Below, in pieces: positions 37,994-46,760 of a stretch of DNA of 64,000 bases. The notes below the pieces were generated by a model, which did not search any database, was not told the origin of the DNA, and saw nothing but the letters and a program-made list of their open reading frames with translations. The position numbers and the translations under genes were made by a program. The DNA comes from BRH-c25 sp012519325. GTDB lineage: Bacteria > Bacillota > Clostridia > Lutisporales > Lutisporaceae. Location: the NCBI GenBank assembly GCA_050950645.1, contig JBMNHZ010000014.1, positions 1 through 64,000 of the forward strand. Reading direction: 5' to 3'. Within the stretch, counting starts at the first letter, position 1. Every line of letters starts with the position of its first letter.

Positions 37994-39145
37994 CTATTTC
38001 TCCGTATTTTTTCTATATTCTAACCAGCGTATCAGGAACATTTTTATAATTGCAGCAATAGGAACAGCAATAAGCATTCCCAACAATCCAAGGTATGCAC
38101 TCCCGATTATGATCGAAAGCATCACAAACACCGGGTGCAGTCCCACACTGTTTCCAACAATCCTTGGAGAAATAAGCGTACCGTCTATCTGCTGAACTGC
38201 AACAAGTACGATAACTGCAAGAAATGCTTTAATGGGGCTTCCGCTCAGAAGCCCTACAATTATTGCAGGAAACGAGCCGATTATAGGGCCGAAGTAAGGA
38301 ATGATATTTGCTATGCCTGCAGTCATGCCTATGAGTATGGCAAAGTCAAGCCTTATAATGGATAACCCTATGGAACTCAATATGCCGACAATCAATGCCG
38401 CCAGCAGCTGGCCCCTTATGAATTGAGACAGTATCAAATTAATGTCTTCAAAAAGACTGCTCAGTTTTTCATTTTTTTGTTCCTTGATAAAAGCTTTAAC
38501 AGTTTTATCGTAAAGTTCCCGGAAGTATTCAATATCCTTTAAAATATAGAAGGCAACTATAAGTCCCAATACAATATTTACAATATTGCTTCCGAAGCTC
38601 TTGATTCTTACAATCGAATTGGATATAGCCGAGCTTATCAATTCATTGGCACTCTCCACCGTATTGATTAACTGCTGCTTCAGGTTGTCCGACAAATCGC
38701 TGCTTTCAAGCCATGACCGCAATTGACCAAAAATGTGGATATACCTTTCCGAATAGCTTATCAATGAGTCGATTACTGAATTAATATCCACCTGTCTGCT
38801 GATCTGTCCACCTATCATGGCATAAGAGCTATAAAGGAGAACAACAATCAAACCCAGAACCAAAAGATAAGTAATTAGTACACTGGTTGTACGCTTTAAT
38901 TTCTGATGCCTGACGGAACTCATAACATTGCTTTCTATCCAGTATACTACCGGATGAAGCAAATATGCAGCTACCAGCGCAATTATAAAAGGAGTCAAGA
39001 CAGCCAGCAGCCTTGATAAAGCGCCGATTAGTGCGCCCAAAATGTATTCAAAGTTGGAAATCAGCCTGTATATCACATACAGGACGGTTGCAAGCACAAT
39101 TATATATACGTATTTTAAGAGCCTTTTGTCAACTTTTAATTTCAT
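37994..39145 (-). CDS. AI-2E family transporter (permease of the PerM/YdiK type)
   Basis: A 383-residue membrane protein. It has an N-terminal pair of segments, a soluble helical region (about 90-150) and about five C-terminal membrane segments, with the family motif PYFGPIIGSFPAIIVGL and the segment VVQQIDGTLISPRIVGNSVGLHP (read here as VAVQQIDGTLISPRIVG). Members export small molecules or ions; autoinducer-2 itself is only one proposed substrate. The ATG at 39145 follows GTGAGGGA. It is convergent with the desulfurase gene, and the stops lie five bases apart. Confidence 0.9.
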   Translation of the reverse strand: MKLKVDKRLLKYVYIIVLATVLYVIYRLISNFEYILGALIGALSRLLAVLTPFIIALVAAYLLHPVVYWIESNVMSSVRHQKLKRTTSVLITYLLVLGLIVVLLYSSYAMIGGQISRQVDINSVIDSLISYSERYIHIFGQLRSWLESSDLSDNLKQQLINTVESANELISSAISNSIVRIKSFGSNIVNIVLGLIVAFYILKDIEYFRELYDKTVKAFIKEQKNEKLSSLFEDINLILSQFIRGQLLAALIVGILSSIGLSIIRLDFAILIGMTAGIANIIPYFGPIIGSFPAIIVGLLSGSPIKAFLAVIVLVAVQQIDGTLISPRIVGNSVGLHPVFVMLSIIIGSAYLGLLGMLIAVPIAAIIKMFLIRWLEYRKNTEK

Positions 39146-39276
39146 ATGTTTTTCCCTCACATCTTATGCAAAATATGGATGCTATCATAAATACTCTATC
39201 ATAAAAATTGCCATTTTCATAGCATTGCATACGTTTTGAAATTAAAAAATTATGTAAAATAGCAAACAAAATACTG

Positions 39277-39305
39277 TTGATATTTAATGCTTATTTTAGT
39301 ATAAT
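39277..39305 (+). promoter_or_regulatory. Promoter for tRNA-Ser(GGA)
   Basis: TTGATA (39277-39282) and TATAAT (39300-39305) are separated by 17 bases, 28 bases before the tRNA. Confidence 0.85.
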
Positions 39306-39333
39306 ACTAAAGTACGAGCAACAGCTCTGTCTT

Positions 39334-39424
39334 GGAGAGATGGCTGAGTTGGTCGAAGGCGCACGACTGGAAATCGTGTGACTGTTAACGCGGTCCGAGG
39401 GTTCGAATCCCTCTCTCTCCGCCA
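39334..39424 (+). tRNA. tRNA-Ser (anticodon GGA)
   Basis: A 91-base class II tRNA. The loop CTGGAAA is closed by CACGA/TCGTG, and the acceptor is GGAGAGA/TCTCTCC with G discriminator and encoded CCA. It reads UCC and UCU codons. Confidence 0.96.
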
Positions 39425-39647
39425 TTATGAAATTAATGACCCCCAACTTTGTTGGGGATTTTTAATTTCATAACGAAAAAAGTGAGGGATTCGAACCCGT
39501 GAGGGCAATTTGCGTTAAGAAAATGCTCCTGTGCGAGCATTTTTAGCAAATTGTAGGAGCCCGGCACCGGAGCAGATGCGACGGTGGGCGACGTCATCAG
39601 CATGCGAAGCAAAGCGAAGCAGGCGGCGAATCCCTCTCTCTCCGCCA
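39425..39647 (+). repeat. tRNA-Ser-end repeat unit U5 with terminator
   Basis: Directly after the tRNA a long inverted repeat (TTATGAAATTAA at about 39425 with TTAATTTCATAA, enclosing CCCCCAAC-TTT-GTTGGGG and T-rich sequence, 39440-39463) acts as a terminator. Then GTGAGGGATTCGAACCCGTGAGG is an inverted copy of a tRNA T-arm. The unit ends at 39647 with GGCGAATCCCTCTCTCTCC and GCCA, a direct copy of the 3' end of the preceding tRNA. The interior differs from units U0-U4, but the design is the same. Confidence 0.65.
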
Positions 39648-40109
39648 TATTTAAGGCTTTAAGGGTTATTACTGAAAAAGTAATAGCCCTTTATTCTTTT
39701 GTTCTACCCTTACTTTATCCTTACCGCAAAAAAAGAGTAATAATATTACCGCATTAATGACAGATATTACGGATGATGACGGATGTCTGCAAAATGTCAT
39801 ATGTGTTGTGGCTCTAAGTAAAATGACAGTTATGACGGAAAAGTTGTATGATTCATTTCTATATCAAATTTACTTCTGCTTATAACATTACTTTTCAATT
39901 AAAGGTACTCTAATAATATAATAATACTTTTATGCCAAGTGCATAATCAGTTAGCTGCAATAAGCGGGTATTTTTAGGCTTAACGAAATAACTATGGAGC
40001 GTATCGGATAACAACTACAATACAAACAGCTTTATCCGTTCTATCAAAAAAAGTGTACCCTTTTTGTACCTCCTTCTTAGAGTATAATTTTCATTGGCAA
40101 AAATAAAGG
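39648..40109. other. Intergenic region with a terminator-like hairpin
   Basis: AAGGGTTATTACT (39661-39673) pairs with AGTAATAGCCCTT (39679-39691) and is followed by T-rich sequence, probably a terminator. The rest is AT-rich sequence without a credible gene. The left end of the ISLre2-like element should lie in its last part, but I cannot place it. Confidence 0.5.
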
Positions 40110-40132
40110 AAGAGGCAAAATACCTCTTCCCG
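40110..40132. terminator. Hairpin upstream of the ISLre2 remnant
   Basis: GGAAGAGG (40110-40117) is perfectly repeated in inverted form at 40125-40132. It may shield the transposase gene from read-through. Confidence 0.5.
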
Positions 40133-40191
40133 TCATACAAATCAAACTGTAGAATGTAATTGTCAAGAAAACATCGACAGGAGTAATTTGT

Positions 40192-40984
40192 ATGTTAGAT
40201 ATAATTTTAGATGAAAAGGATTTATCATTCAATAGGTTAGAGAAGGAAATTTATGCTTATGGCTGCCAGGTGGCCTGTGAAGTACTCAAAAATGTATTAG
40301 AAACTATGGATAAAAAGCTTGCAGAAGAAAGGGATAAATCAAAGTATTAGCCATGGCGGTGTATGGAATGTAGTTCAGGCTCTGGGTCAAAAAGTAAGAG
40401 AAGAAGAAACAGAACAGGCTAAATTAGCAGAGAAGAATCAGCTGCGAGGGGAAAGAGAAGTACCTGTTCTTTTTGAGGAAGCTGACGGGGTGTATATAAA
40501 CATTCAGGGTAAGGACCGTCCGAAGTCAGGTAAGAAGCTTGAGATGAAAGTAGCTGTGGCATACGAAGGGTGGAAAAGGACCGGCAAGGATAGATATGAA
40601 CTGGTAAACAAGTTGGCCTGTGCAGGGTTTGAAGATATATCTGAATTCTATAGAATAAAAGAAGCAATGATATCAAGAGAATACAATGTAGATGAGATAC
40701 AAATTGAGAAAGAGCAAATGAAACTCAAAGTTTTATACAAATATTTCAAAGAAAACCGGGAAGGATTAATACCTTATCAAGAAAGAGGATTGGACATACC
40801 AAAGCCTCCTGCTGGGATAGAGTATCGTAGCTTAGGAACAATGGAACATCATATATGTGACATAATAGCCAAGAGGATGAAACAGGGACAAAGACCATTT
40901 ACCAATTATCCGGTTACCAATGGGAGGAAAGCAATACGCAGCATGTTTGACATGAGAAATTTCAGCGATTTAGTTTACAGGTAA
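40192..40984 (+). pseudogene. ISLre2 family transposase remnant with three internal deletions
   Basis: It starts with ATG at 40192 behind an AGGAG site and encodes the family N-terminus (FNRLEKEIYAYGC, AEERDKSK), then hits a stop where about 250 bp are missing. Downstream, ISHGGVWNVVQALGQKV to NVDEIQ, EKEQMKLK to RMK, and GQRPFTNYPVTNGRKAIRSM to LVYR are present. Compared with the copy at 52354, three blocks of roughly 200-250 bp are lost; the first loss changes the frame. The 80 bp after its stop (to CTTGGCGGCGGA at about 41066) match the sequence after the other copy, so the right end of the element is retained. It cannot make active transposase. Confidence 0.85.
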
Positions 40985-41300
40985 TATATCTAAACAAGAG
41001 CGTTTATGGCGTGATAGCTTATTTACATGTGGTGGTATCCTCTGGTAAAATCTTGGCGGCGGAAAGATGCAAAGGCTATAGACTAATTCTGCCTAAAATA
41101 GGTATCCAGAGGGTGTAGTGGTCCCCGTGTCAATAGGATCGTGGAATAAATGCGACCTAATTTGTTAATACATTTGCAAAAAATTTGTATGAATGAAAGT
41201 TGCCAACGTTTACTTGACAGTAACGCAGATAATTTCATTATGGAAAAATGGATAAAGATATGATACAATGGTACAAAAGCATATACTCCTTGCAAATTAA
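40985..41300. other. Right end of the ISLre2 remnant and intergenic sequence
   Basis: From 40985 to about 41066 the sequence parallels 53806-53882 after the second transposase copy and probably contains the element's right end. After that I see no gene. TTGACA at about 41213 could be a -35 box for the gene at 41365, but the matching -10 is poor. Confidence 0.45.
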
Positions 41301-41346
41301 GGTATAATGAAGCACTTGTATAAGTGCCTCATTATGCCTATTTTTA
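41301..41346 (+). terminator. Terminator-like hairpin in front of an orphan gene
   Basis: GGTATAATGA with GCACTT pairs with AAGTGC and TCATTATGCC (41301-41338), followed by TATTTTTATTT. It lies just 19 bases before the gene at 41365, so it is either an attenuator in that gene's leader or the end of upstream transcription. Confidence 0.6.
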
Positions 41347-41364
41347 TTTGAAAGGGGAATAGTA

Positions 41365-41775
41365 ATGATTAAATGCAGTAACGAGAAAAGCGTGAGAGAA
41401 ATCCGTAGTACGGAAGAGATTCTGAAGTATTTTGACTTGGAGGAAAGTGAGCTTATCTGGTATATTAAAGCCACTGAACTACAGCTTTCTTCTCCGGGGA
41501 GTACCGGTCTCCAATACATGGGCAGAGAGATTGAGTGCTCCTATGGGCTTGATAGTCCTGTAGAGGCTGATTTTGTCCCTATCCTAAGGGAGGATAACAG
41601 CATTCACATCCTCGTGGCATTGGATTACAAACGCCTTGTCCTTTTCGTAAGTATGGAAAGCTATAGTTACGAGATATGGGTGGATTATGTATGTAGGGAG
41701 ACAGATTATTTATTTTATGAAAGACTCTATATCTTAAGACATTATTATAGTAACGAGGAGAGGGAGCATTTTTAA
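41365..41775 (+). CDS. Hypothetical protein (136 aa)
   Basis: A 136-residue acidic protein rich in aromatic residues; I recognise no family. The ATG follows AAAGGGG. The C-terminal part has a run of Tyr and Glu residues (ESYSYEIWVDYVC, YLFYERLYILRHYY). There is no signal peptide or clear membrane segment. It stands alone between an IS remnant and a long gene-free stretch. An inverted repeat (about 41759-41786) overlaps its stop. It may be an accessory or immunity-type protein, but that is a guess from size and location only. Confidence 0.6.
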   Translation: MIKCSNEKSVREIRSTEEILKYFDLEESELIWYIKATELQLSSPGSTGLQYMGREIECSYGLDSPVEADFVPILREDNSIHILVALDYKRLVLFVSMESYSYEIWVDYVCRETDYLFYERLYILRHYYSNEEREHF

Positions 41776-42346
41776 TGCTTCCTCTCTATATATTACATAA
41801 GTGTTATTGCTAAAATCCTACTTATAAAAGCATATAAGTTGTCCAGTTTTATATATAGACATGCTCATAACTTAGAAGTATCGAATACGACATAGGTTCA
41901 TAGTATAATCAACATGCATAATATATCCAATGCCTATATTTTTTTTACCACTTCAAACAGCAGGAAAAGGAGGCAATAGATCAATATTGCAGTGCAGAAC
42001 TTTATTTTTCGAGCACCCCTATATCATTAATGGGATTTCATGGTTGAGTGCGTTTTAGTTTCAATCAAAAATTAGGCCACTTGCTGGTCTAATTGTAAGC
42101 CTCCAAAACATAAAAAATCAGTAATGAATAAGCAAGCCTGTTACTTAAGAGCACTTTGCGGAATGGCTACTACAAATATCAAGCTTATACTTTCCATCCC
42201 AACCTTACCCATCAATTCCTGCAAGAATTTGGACTCTGCGGGTTTTTTGGTTTTATTTAGTTATAAAAGAATATATAATTGAAGTACAGGAGATTGTATG
42301 ATGTAATAATTCCAAAGCCGGATAAGTGATAGAGGAGGGTCTTTTT
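41776..42346. other. Gene-free region
   Basis: About 570 bp without a credible open frame or ribosome-binding site until AGAGGAGGG in front of the sirtuin gene. No recognisable RNA motif, repeat or IS end was found. Confidence 0.5.
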
Positions 42347-43066
42347 ATGGATAACAATAAATTAAGCCTGCTGGCATCATGGATGAAGCAGTCAAAATAC
42401 ACTGTAGTTTTGACCGGTGCCGGCATGTCAACTGAGAGCGGCATCCCGGACTTTCGTTCGGCAGGCGGTTGGTGGAGAAATATTGATCCTGCGACGGTTG
42501 CTTCAACATATGCATTGGAAAACCAGTATGAGCTATTCAGAGACTTCTATATTATGCGGATAAACACACTTGAAGGCTGTAAACCCCATGAAGGTCACAA
42601 AGTATTGGGCGAATGGGAGAAAAGGGGTTTAATACATTGTGTTGCAACACAAAATGTTGACCGGTTTCATCAGGAGGCAGGAAGCCGCAATGTATATGAG
42701 TTACACGGAAACATTAGGACTGTCAGATGTGAGGACTGCAACAATGCAGCCGTATTAAAGGACTTTTTGGAAAAGAAGTCGTGTACAAAATGCAGCGGAA
42801 AACTCAGGCCAAATGTTGTGCTCTTCGGAGAATCCCTTCCATATGAAGCATTGGATAGTGCGACAGGTGCAATCAGTAAAGCTGACCTTGCGATTGTTAT
42901 AGGAACAAGTCTTCAAGTATATCCGGTAAATCAGCTGCCGGAACTATGCAAAGGGAAAAGGGTCTATATTAATTTAGATACAGGCGGAAATTCCAGTCAA
43001 TTTGATTTGGTGATAGAAGGAAGCGCAAAAGATGTTTTGACAAGGGTAGAAATGCTTTTGGATTAA
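42347..43066 (+). CDS. SIR2 family NAD-dependent protein deacylase
   Basis: A 239-residue sirtuin that removes acyl groups from lysines, using NAD and producing O-acetyl-ADP-ribose. GAGMSTESGIPDFRS (about residues 26-40) binds NAD, TQNVDRFHQEAG and ELHGN carry the conserved polar residues and catalytic histidine, and CEDCN with CTKC supply four zinc-binding cysteines. VIGTSLQVYPVNQLP completes the Rossmann part. The ATG at 42347 follows AGAGGAGGG. A macrodomain gene starts 26 bases after the stop. Confidence 0.93.
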   Translation: MDNNKLSLLASWMKQSKYTVVLTGAGMSTESGIPDFRSAGGWWRNIDPATVASTYALENQYELFRDFYIMRINTLEGCKPHEGHKVLGEWEKRGLIHCVATQNVDRFHQEAGSRNVYELHGNIRTVRCEDCNNAAVLKDFLEKKSCTKCSGKLRPNVVLFGESLPYEALDSATGAISKADLAIVIGTSLQVYPVNQLPELCKGKRVYINLDTGGNSSQFDLVIEGSAKDVLTRVEMLLD

Positions 43067-43091
43067 TTTATAAAATCAAGGAGGTGGACTT

Positions 43092-43589
43092 ATGCCACTT
43101 GAAATAATCCGTAATGATATAACAAAGGTTCATGTAGATGCAATCGTTAACGCAGCCAACTCGTCCTTGCTTGGAGGAGGTGGGGTTGACGGAGCAATCC
43201 ATCGGGCTGCGGGGCCGGAACTGCTTGAAGAGTGCCGAACCCTCGGAGGCTGTAAAACAGGGCAAGCTAAAATCACAAAAGGGTACAGGCTGCCTGCAAA
43301 GCATGTAATCCACACAGTCGGTCCGGTTTGGCACGGGGGTAACGCCAATGAGGAAAAGCTGCTTGCTGATTGTTATAAGAATTCCCTGGCATTGGCTAAA
43401 GAGCATAATCTTGAAAGTATTGCCTTTCCGCTGATATCATCAGGTGCCTATGGGTATCCCAAAGATAAAGCATTAAAAATAGCCATATCGGTTATAGAAG
43501 AATTTCTGTTAAGCAATGAAATGACAGTTTATCTTGTTGTTTATGACAAGGCTACATTTGAGTTGGCTGAGAAGCTGTTTTCATCATAA
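43092..43589 (+). CDS. Macrodomain protein (O-acetyl-ADP-ribose deacetylase type)
   Basis: A 165-residue macrodomain. DAIVNAANSSLLGGGGVDG (about residues 16-34) is the ADP-ribose-binding motif of the MacroD/YmdB class, and LISSGAYGYPKDKA is the second loop. This class hydrolyses O-acetyl-ADP-ribose and mono-ADP-ribose on acidic residues. AAGGAGGTG sets the start. Being next to the sirtuin, it is likely to remove that enzyme's by-product. Confidence 0.93.
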   Translation: MPLEIIRNDITKVHVDAIVNAANSSLLGGGGVDGAIHRAAGPELLEECRTLGGCKTGQAKITKGYRLPAKHVIHTVGPVWHGGNANEEKLLADCYKNSLALAKEHNLESIAFPLISSGAYGYPKDKALKIAISVIEEFLLSNEMTVYLVVYDKATFELAEKLFSS

Positions 43590-43635
43590 CTATTGGCGGT
43601 ATGGAAAATGCCGAAGGAATTGTGTTAAAATATTA

Positions 43636-43659
43636 TGCGGGTACAGCTTTGTACCCGCA
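43636..43659. terminator. Perfect 9-bp hairpin between macrodomain and GDPD genes
   Basis: TGCGGGTAC (43636-43644) pairs with GTACCCGCA (43651-43659) around a 6-base loop. No T-tract follows, so termination is uncertain. Confidence 0.4.
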
Positions 43660-43682
43660 CAAAAATGAGGAGATCAGATGAT

Positions 43683-44405
43683 ATGTCAAACATAAAAAAA
43701 TCTTGGCTTGCGACTAAACCTATAGCACATAGAGGGCTTCATGAAACAAATAAGCCGGAAAATTCAATACCTGCTTTCAAAGCTGCTATTGAACATGGAT
43801 ATCCGATAGAATTAGATATTCAATTATGCGCAGATGATATAATAGTTGTTTTTCACGACTATAATATAGAGCGTATGACCGGACAAAACCGAATGATGAA
43901 GGATGTTTTCTCAAGTGAATTATCATTATTGATGCTTGCCGGCACAGATTTTTCTATTCCCACATTAGAACAAGTATTAGAATTTGTTGACGGAAAAGTC
44001 CCTATTTTAATTGAAATTAAAAATGAAGGAAAAGCGGGAAAATTAGAAGAGATATTATGTAAGCGTCTAATAGGCTATAATGGAGAATTTGCTATTGAGT
44101 CTTTTAATCCATTTTCAATTTTAGCTGTCAAAAAAAAGTGTCCGGATTTTATTGTCGGGCAGCTTTCTAAAAAATTTAAAGAAAAATCTTTTTTTAAAGA
44201 TGTTGTTCTCACAAATTGCTGGTTGAATGCTATTACAAAACCGGATTTTGTTGCTTACAGGATTGAAGACATACCAAACAGAGTAATTGAAAAAGCAAAA
44301 TCGAAAGGCCTCCTGATTTGTGGTTGGACCATAAGTAATGAGAAGGATCTTAAAAAAGCAGTAAGGTATTGTGACAATTATATATTCGAAAATATCAGGC
44401 CTTAA
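43683..44405 (+). CDS. Glycerophosphodiester phosphodiesterase family protein
   Basis: A 240-residue GDPD enzyme that splits glycerophosphodiesters into glycerol-3-phosphate and an alcohol. IAHRGLHETNKPENS holds the first catalytic histidine and a glutamate, ELDIQLCAD and FHDYNIERMTG the metal ligand and second histidine, and LIEIKNE another acidic ligand. No signal peptide is present, so it acts in the cytoplasm. The ATG at 43683 follows GAGGAGATC. The next gene starts 13 bases after the stop. Confidence 0.92.
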   Translation: MSNIKKSWLATKPIAHRGLHETNKPENSIPAFKAAIEHGYPIELDIQLCADDIIVVFHDYNIERMTGQNRMMKDVFSSELSLLMLAGTDFSIPTLEQVLEFVDGKVPILIEIKNEGKAGKLEEILCKRLIGYNGEFAIESFNPFSILAVKKKCPDFIVGQLSKKFKEKSFFKDVVLTNCWLNAITKPDFVAYRIEDIPNRVIEKAKSKGLLICGWTISNEKDLKKAVRYCDNYIFENIRP

Positions 44406-44418
44406 TGGGGGAATAGAA

Positions 44419-45252
44419 ATGGTAATAGATATTATTAATATTATATCTTCTTTAGCAACAGAAATTATTGTAATGGCATTATTAACGACACTTATTTTTA
44501 TTAAAAGCAGATTATATTTTATTTATAGAATATGGCATTATCTTTTTTCTTTTTTATGTAACAAGAAATATGTATTGGTCTGGATGGATGATACCGTGGT
44601 TAATGAACAAGCCCTTATCAGCCAGCTTCAAACGGATTTGCCGAATTTTATTATAAAGTCAATTTTGAATCCTATGCACATATTAAAATACCCTAAAAGC
44701 TGTAAAATTGTAAATAATATTTTTTTAATTGATACTGATGTAACAAAATTAGCAAATACAGAGAAGGATCGTGAAAAATTACAAAAACATATACTTGCAT
44801 ATGTAAAAAATGGAGGAGTTTTAGTAGGTACTCATGATATTATTTACAGGAGAGTCCGGAATTCATTGTTGCAGGCTGCATACGGCTGTCAGATTACAAA
44901 CTTTATTTTAGGGGATGATTTGCTGACTTATAAAATCAATCAGAATTTTTATTCACATCCACTAATGAGAGACATTCCACACAGCTTTGAAATCGATGAC
45001 GGAGAACTTTGCTGGGGCGATTGGAAAGCAGGAGCTCAGGAAATAGCTTCTTGTATTATTAATGGTAATGAGTACCCGGTAATAATGGTTAGGAAATATG
45101 AAAAGGGAATACTAATTTGGATGAATACTGGCGATCAAAAAATCTCACAATGTAATGCTATTTCCAGATTAGATGCAAATTTCATTAAGCTTTTATTAAA
45201 TTCTATTATACATGCTTCGGAAATAAAAAGTTATGCATACCCTGAATGCTGA
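44419..45252 (+). CDS. Membrane-anchored protein of unknown function
   Basis: A 277-residue protein with one strong N-terminal membrane segment (about residues 10-30) and a soluble remainder. The order of elements (VLVWMDD, FLIDTDVTKL, YVKNGGVLVGTHDIIYRR, HPLMRDIPHSF, YEKGILIWMNTGD) resembles ThuA-like or glutamine-amidotransferase-like folds in which a glycine-rich turn precedes the presumed active site, but no catalytic triad can be named. GGGGGA before the ATG at 44419 supports the start. Probably co-transcribed with the GDPD gene. Confidence 0.65.
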   Translation: MVIDIINIISSLATEIIVMALLTTLIFIKSRLYFIYRIWHYLFSFLCNKKYVLVWMDDTVVNEQALISQLQTDLPNFIIKSILNPMHILKYPKSCKIVNNIFLIDTDVTKLANTEKDREKLQKHILAYVKNGGVLVGTHDIIYRRVRNSLLQAAYGCQITNFILGDDLLTYKINQNFYSHPLMRDIPHSFEIDDGELCWGDWKAGAQEIASCIINGNEYPVIMVRKYEKGILIWMNTGDQKISQCNAISRLDANFIKLLLNSIIHASEIKSYAYPEC

Positions 45253-45495
45253 TGAAGTACCTTTTCTGGTCATGGAAATATCAGGTTTTGATATCGGCCA
45301 TAGCTCTATTGCCGCAGTTACAGATATGCTGCCAATTAACTGATGAAAATGTAATTTTATGGGAATTAAGAGGCGAATAACAATGCAGGTTGAAACACCT
45401 GAAAATAAAGACAGCTTGCAATATCCCAATACCCTTTACTTAAGTTTGCCTATGGGTTATGATAATAGCAGAAAAAAGTATTTTGGAGGTTTAAA
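45253..45495. other. Short intergenic region with a possible gene scrap
   Basis: Just after the previous stop, another frame reads LNADEVPFLVMEISGFDIGH and continues to a stop at about 45343. This looks protein-like but has no start and no recognisable family. The remaining sequence leads to the AGGAG-like TTTTGGAGG site of the aminotransferase. Confidence 0.3.
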
Positions 45496-46683
45496 ATGGT
45501 ATCTAAAGATATGCTTCGTTATGGAACAATTCGTTCCTGTATCCGTGAGCTGTTTGAGTATGGAAAACAGCGCAGTCTGGTTGTGGGAAAAGAAAATGTA
45601 TATGATTTTAGCATTGGCAATCCCAGTGTTCCAGCCCCGGAGGAGGTCAATCGAGCTATAAAGAGTATTATTGATGAATTGCCATCTACAGCTATCCATG
45701 GTTATACCAGCGGTCCGGGCAGTAATGAGACTCGAACGGCGATTATTAACAACCTGAATAAACGTTTCGGAACCGATTATAAGTTTACAGATCTTTATTT
45801 AACAGCAGGTGCTGCTGCAGCACTGACTGCTACATTCCGTGCTTTAACCATAGATGATAAAACGGAATTTATCGCTTTTGCACCTTTCTTTACGGAGTAT
45901 TCCTGTTTTGCTACGACGGCTGGTGCCAAGCTTAAAGTGATTCCCGCAGACATTCCTGCATTTCAGATTAATTTTGATTTACTTGAAAAGAGTATTAATA
46001 AAAATACCCAAGGGGTTATCGTTAATTCTCCCAATAATCCTTCCGGTGTCATCTACACCGAAGAGACCATCAAAAAATTAGCGGAACTCCTTCGGAAAAA
46101 ATCTGCAGAGGTTGGTCATCCCATATTTATAATCAGTGATGAACCGTATCGTGAGCTGGTATACGAAGGCAAAGTGCCATTTATTCCTCATTACTACTCC
46201 AATACAATTATTTGCTATTCCTACAGCAAGTCATTGTCACTGCCTGGGGAACGTATAGGCTATGTACTTGTGCCAAGCTGTGTGGAAGATCATGATGACG
46301 TATACAATGCGATTGCAGGGGCAGGACGTTCACTGGGTTATGTATGTGCACCATCCTTGATGCAGCTGGTTATTGCAAGATGTGCCGATGTTGAGCCCGA
46401 TATCAGGCCATATATTAAGAATCGCGACCTTTTATACAACGGACTGACTGAAATAGGTTACAAATGTGCAAAGCCTTCCGGAGCCTTTTATCTTTTCATG
46501 GAAGCTCCCAATGGGGATGCACAAACCTTTTCGGACATGGCAAAGCAGCTTGATCTTCTTATAGTGCCCGGTAACGACTTCGGCTGCTCTTCTTATGTGA
46601 GAATATCTTACTGTGTGGACCACGAGATGATTAAACGCTCTTTACCTGTATTTAAGAAGCTGATGGAGAAAATAAGAGGCTGA
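45496..46683 (+). CDS. PLP-dependent class I/II aminotransferase
   Basis: A 395-residue aminotransferase of the aspartate-aminotransferase fold. NSPNNPSGVIYTEE is the substrate-carboxylate and PLP-contacting motif, DEPYRELVYEG carries the conserved Asp and Tyr, and SYSKSLSLPGERIG holds the PLP lysine. The C-terminal RISYC fits the carboxylate-binding arginine. It resembles clostridial enzymes annotated as aspartate-type aminotransferases, but the substrate cannot be deduced. TTTTGGAGG lies before the ATG. Confidence 0.92.
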   Translation: MVSKDMLRYGTIRSCIRELFEYGKQRSLVVGKENVYDFSIGNPSVPAPEEVNRAIKSIIDELPSTAIHGYTSGPGSNETRTAIINNLNKRFGTDYKFTDLYLTAGAAAALTATFRALTIDDKTEFIAFAPFFTEYSCFATTAGAKLKVIPADIPAFQINFDLLEKSINKNTQGVIVNSPNNPSGVIYTEETIKKLAELLRKKSAEVGHPIFIISDEPYRELVYEGKVPFIPHYYSNTIICYSYSKSLSLPGERIGYVLVPSCVEDHDDVYNAIAGAGRSLGYVCAPSLMQLVIARCADVEPDIRPYIKNRDLLYNGLTEIGYKCAKPSGAFYLFMEAPNGDAQTFSDMAKQLDLLIVPGNDFGCSSYVRISYCVDHEMIKRSLPVFKKLMEKIRG

Positions 46684-46693
46684 TAAAGTAGAA

Positions 46694-46731
46694 GTGTACA
46701 TCGCAGTTTTTCTTTATGCTGCGATGTACAC
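46694..46731. terminator. Hairpin after the aminotransferase gene
   Basis: GTGTACATCGCAG (46694-46706) pairs perfectly with CTGCGATGTACAC (46719-46731). The stem is strong, but no T-tract follows. Confidence 0.6.
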
Positions 46732-46760
46732 AGTCAGAATATAACCAGGGAGGTTTTGAC

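Noticed and set aside
42347..43589. Sirtuin-macrodomain pair as a SirTM-type protein ADP-ribosylation system
   Set aside because: The sirtuin keeps the standard catalytic His (ELHGN) and NAD motifs of deacylases, and no lipoate-carrier GcvH-like or lipoate ligase gene is adjacent.
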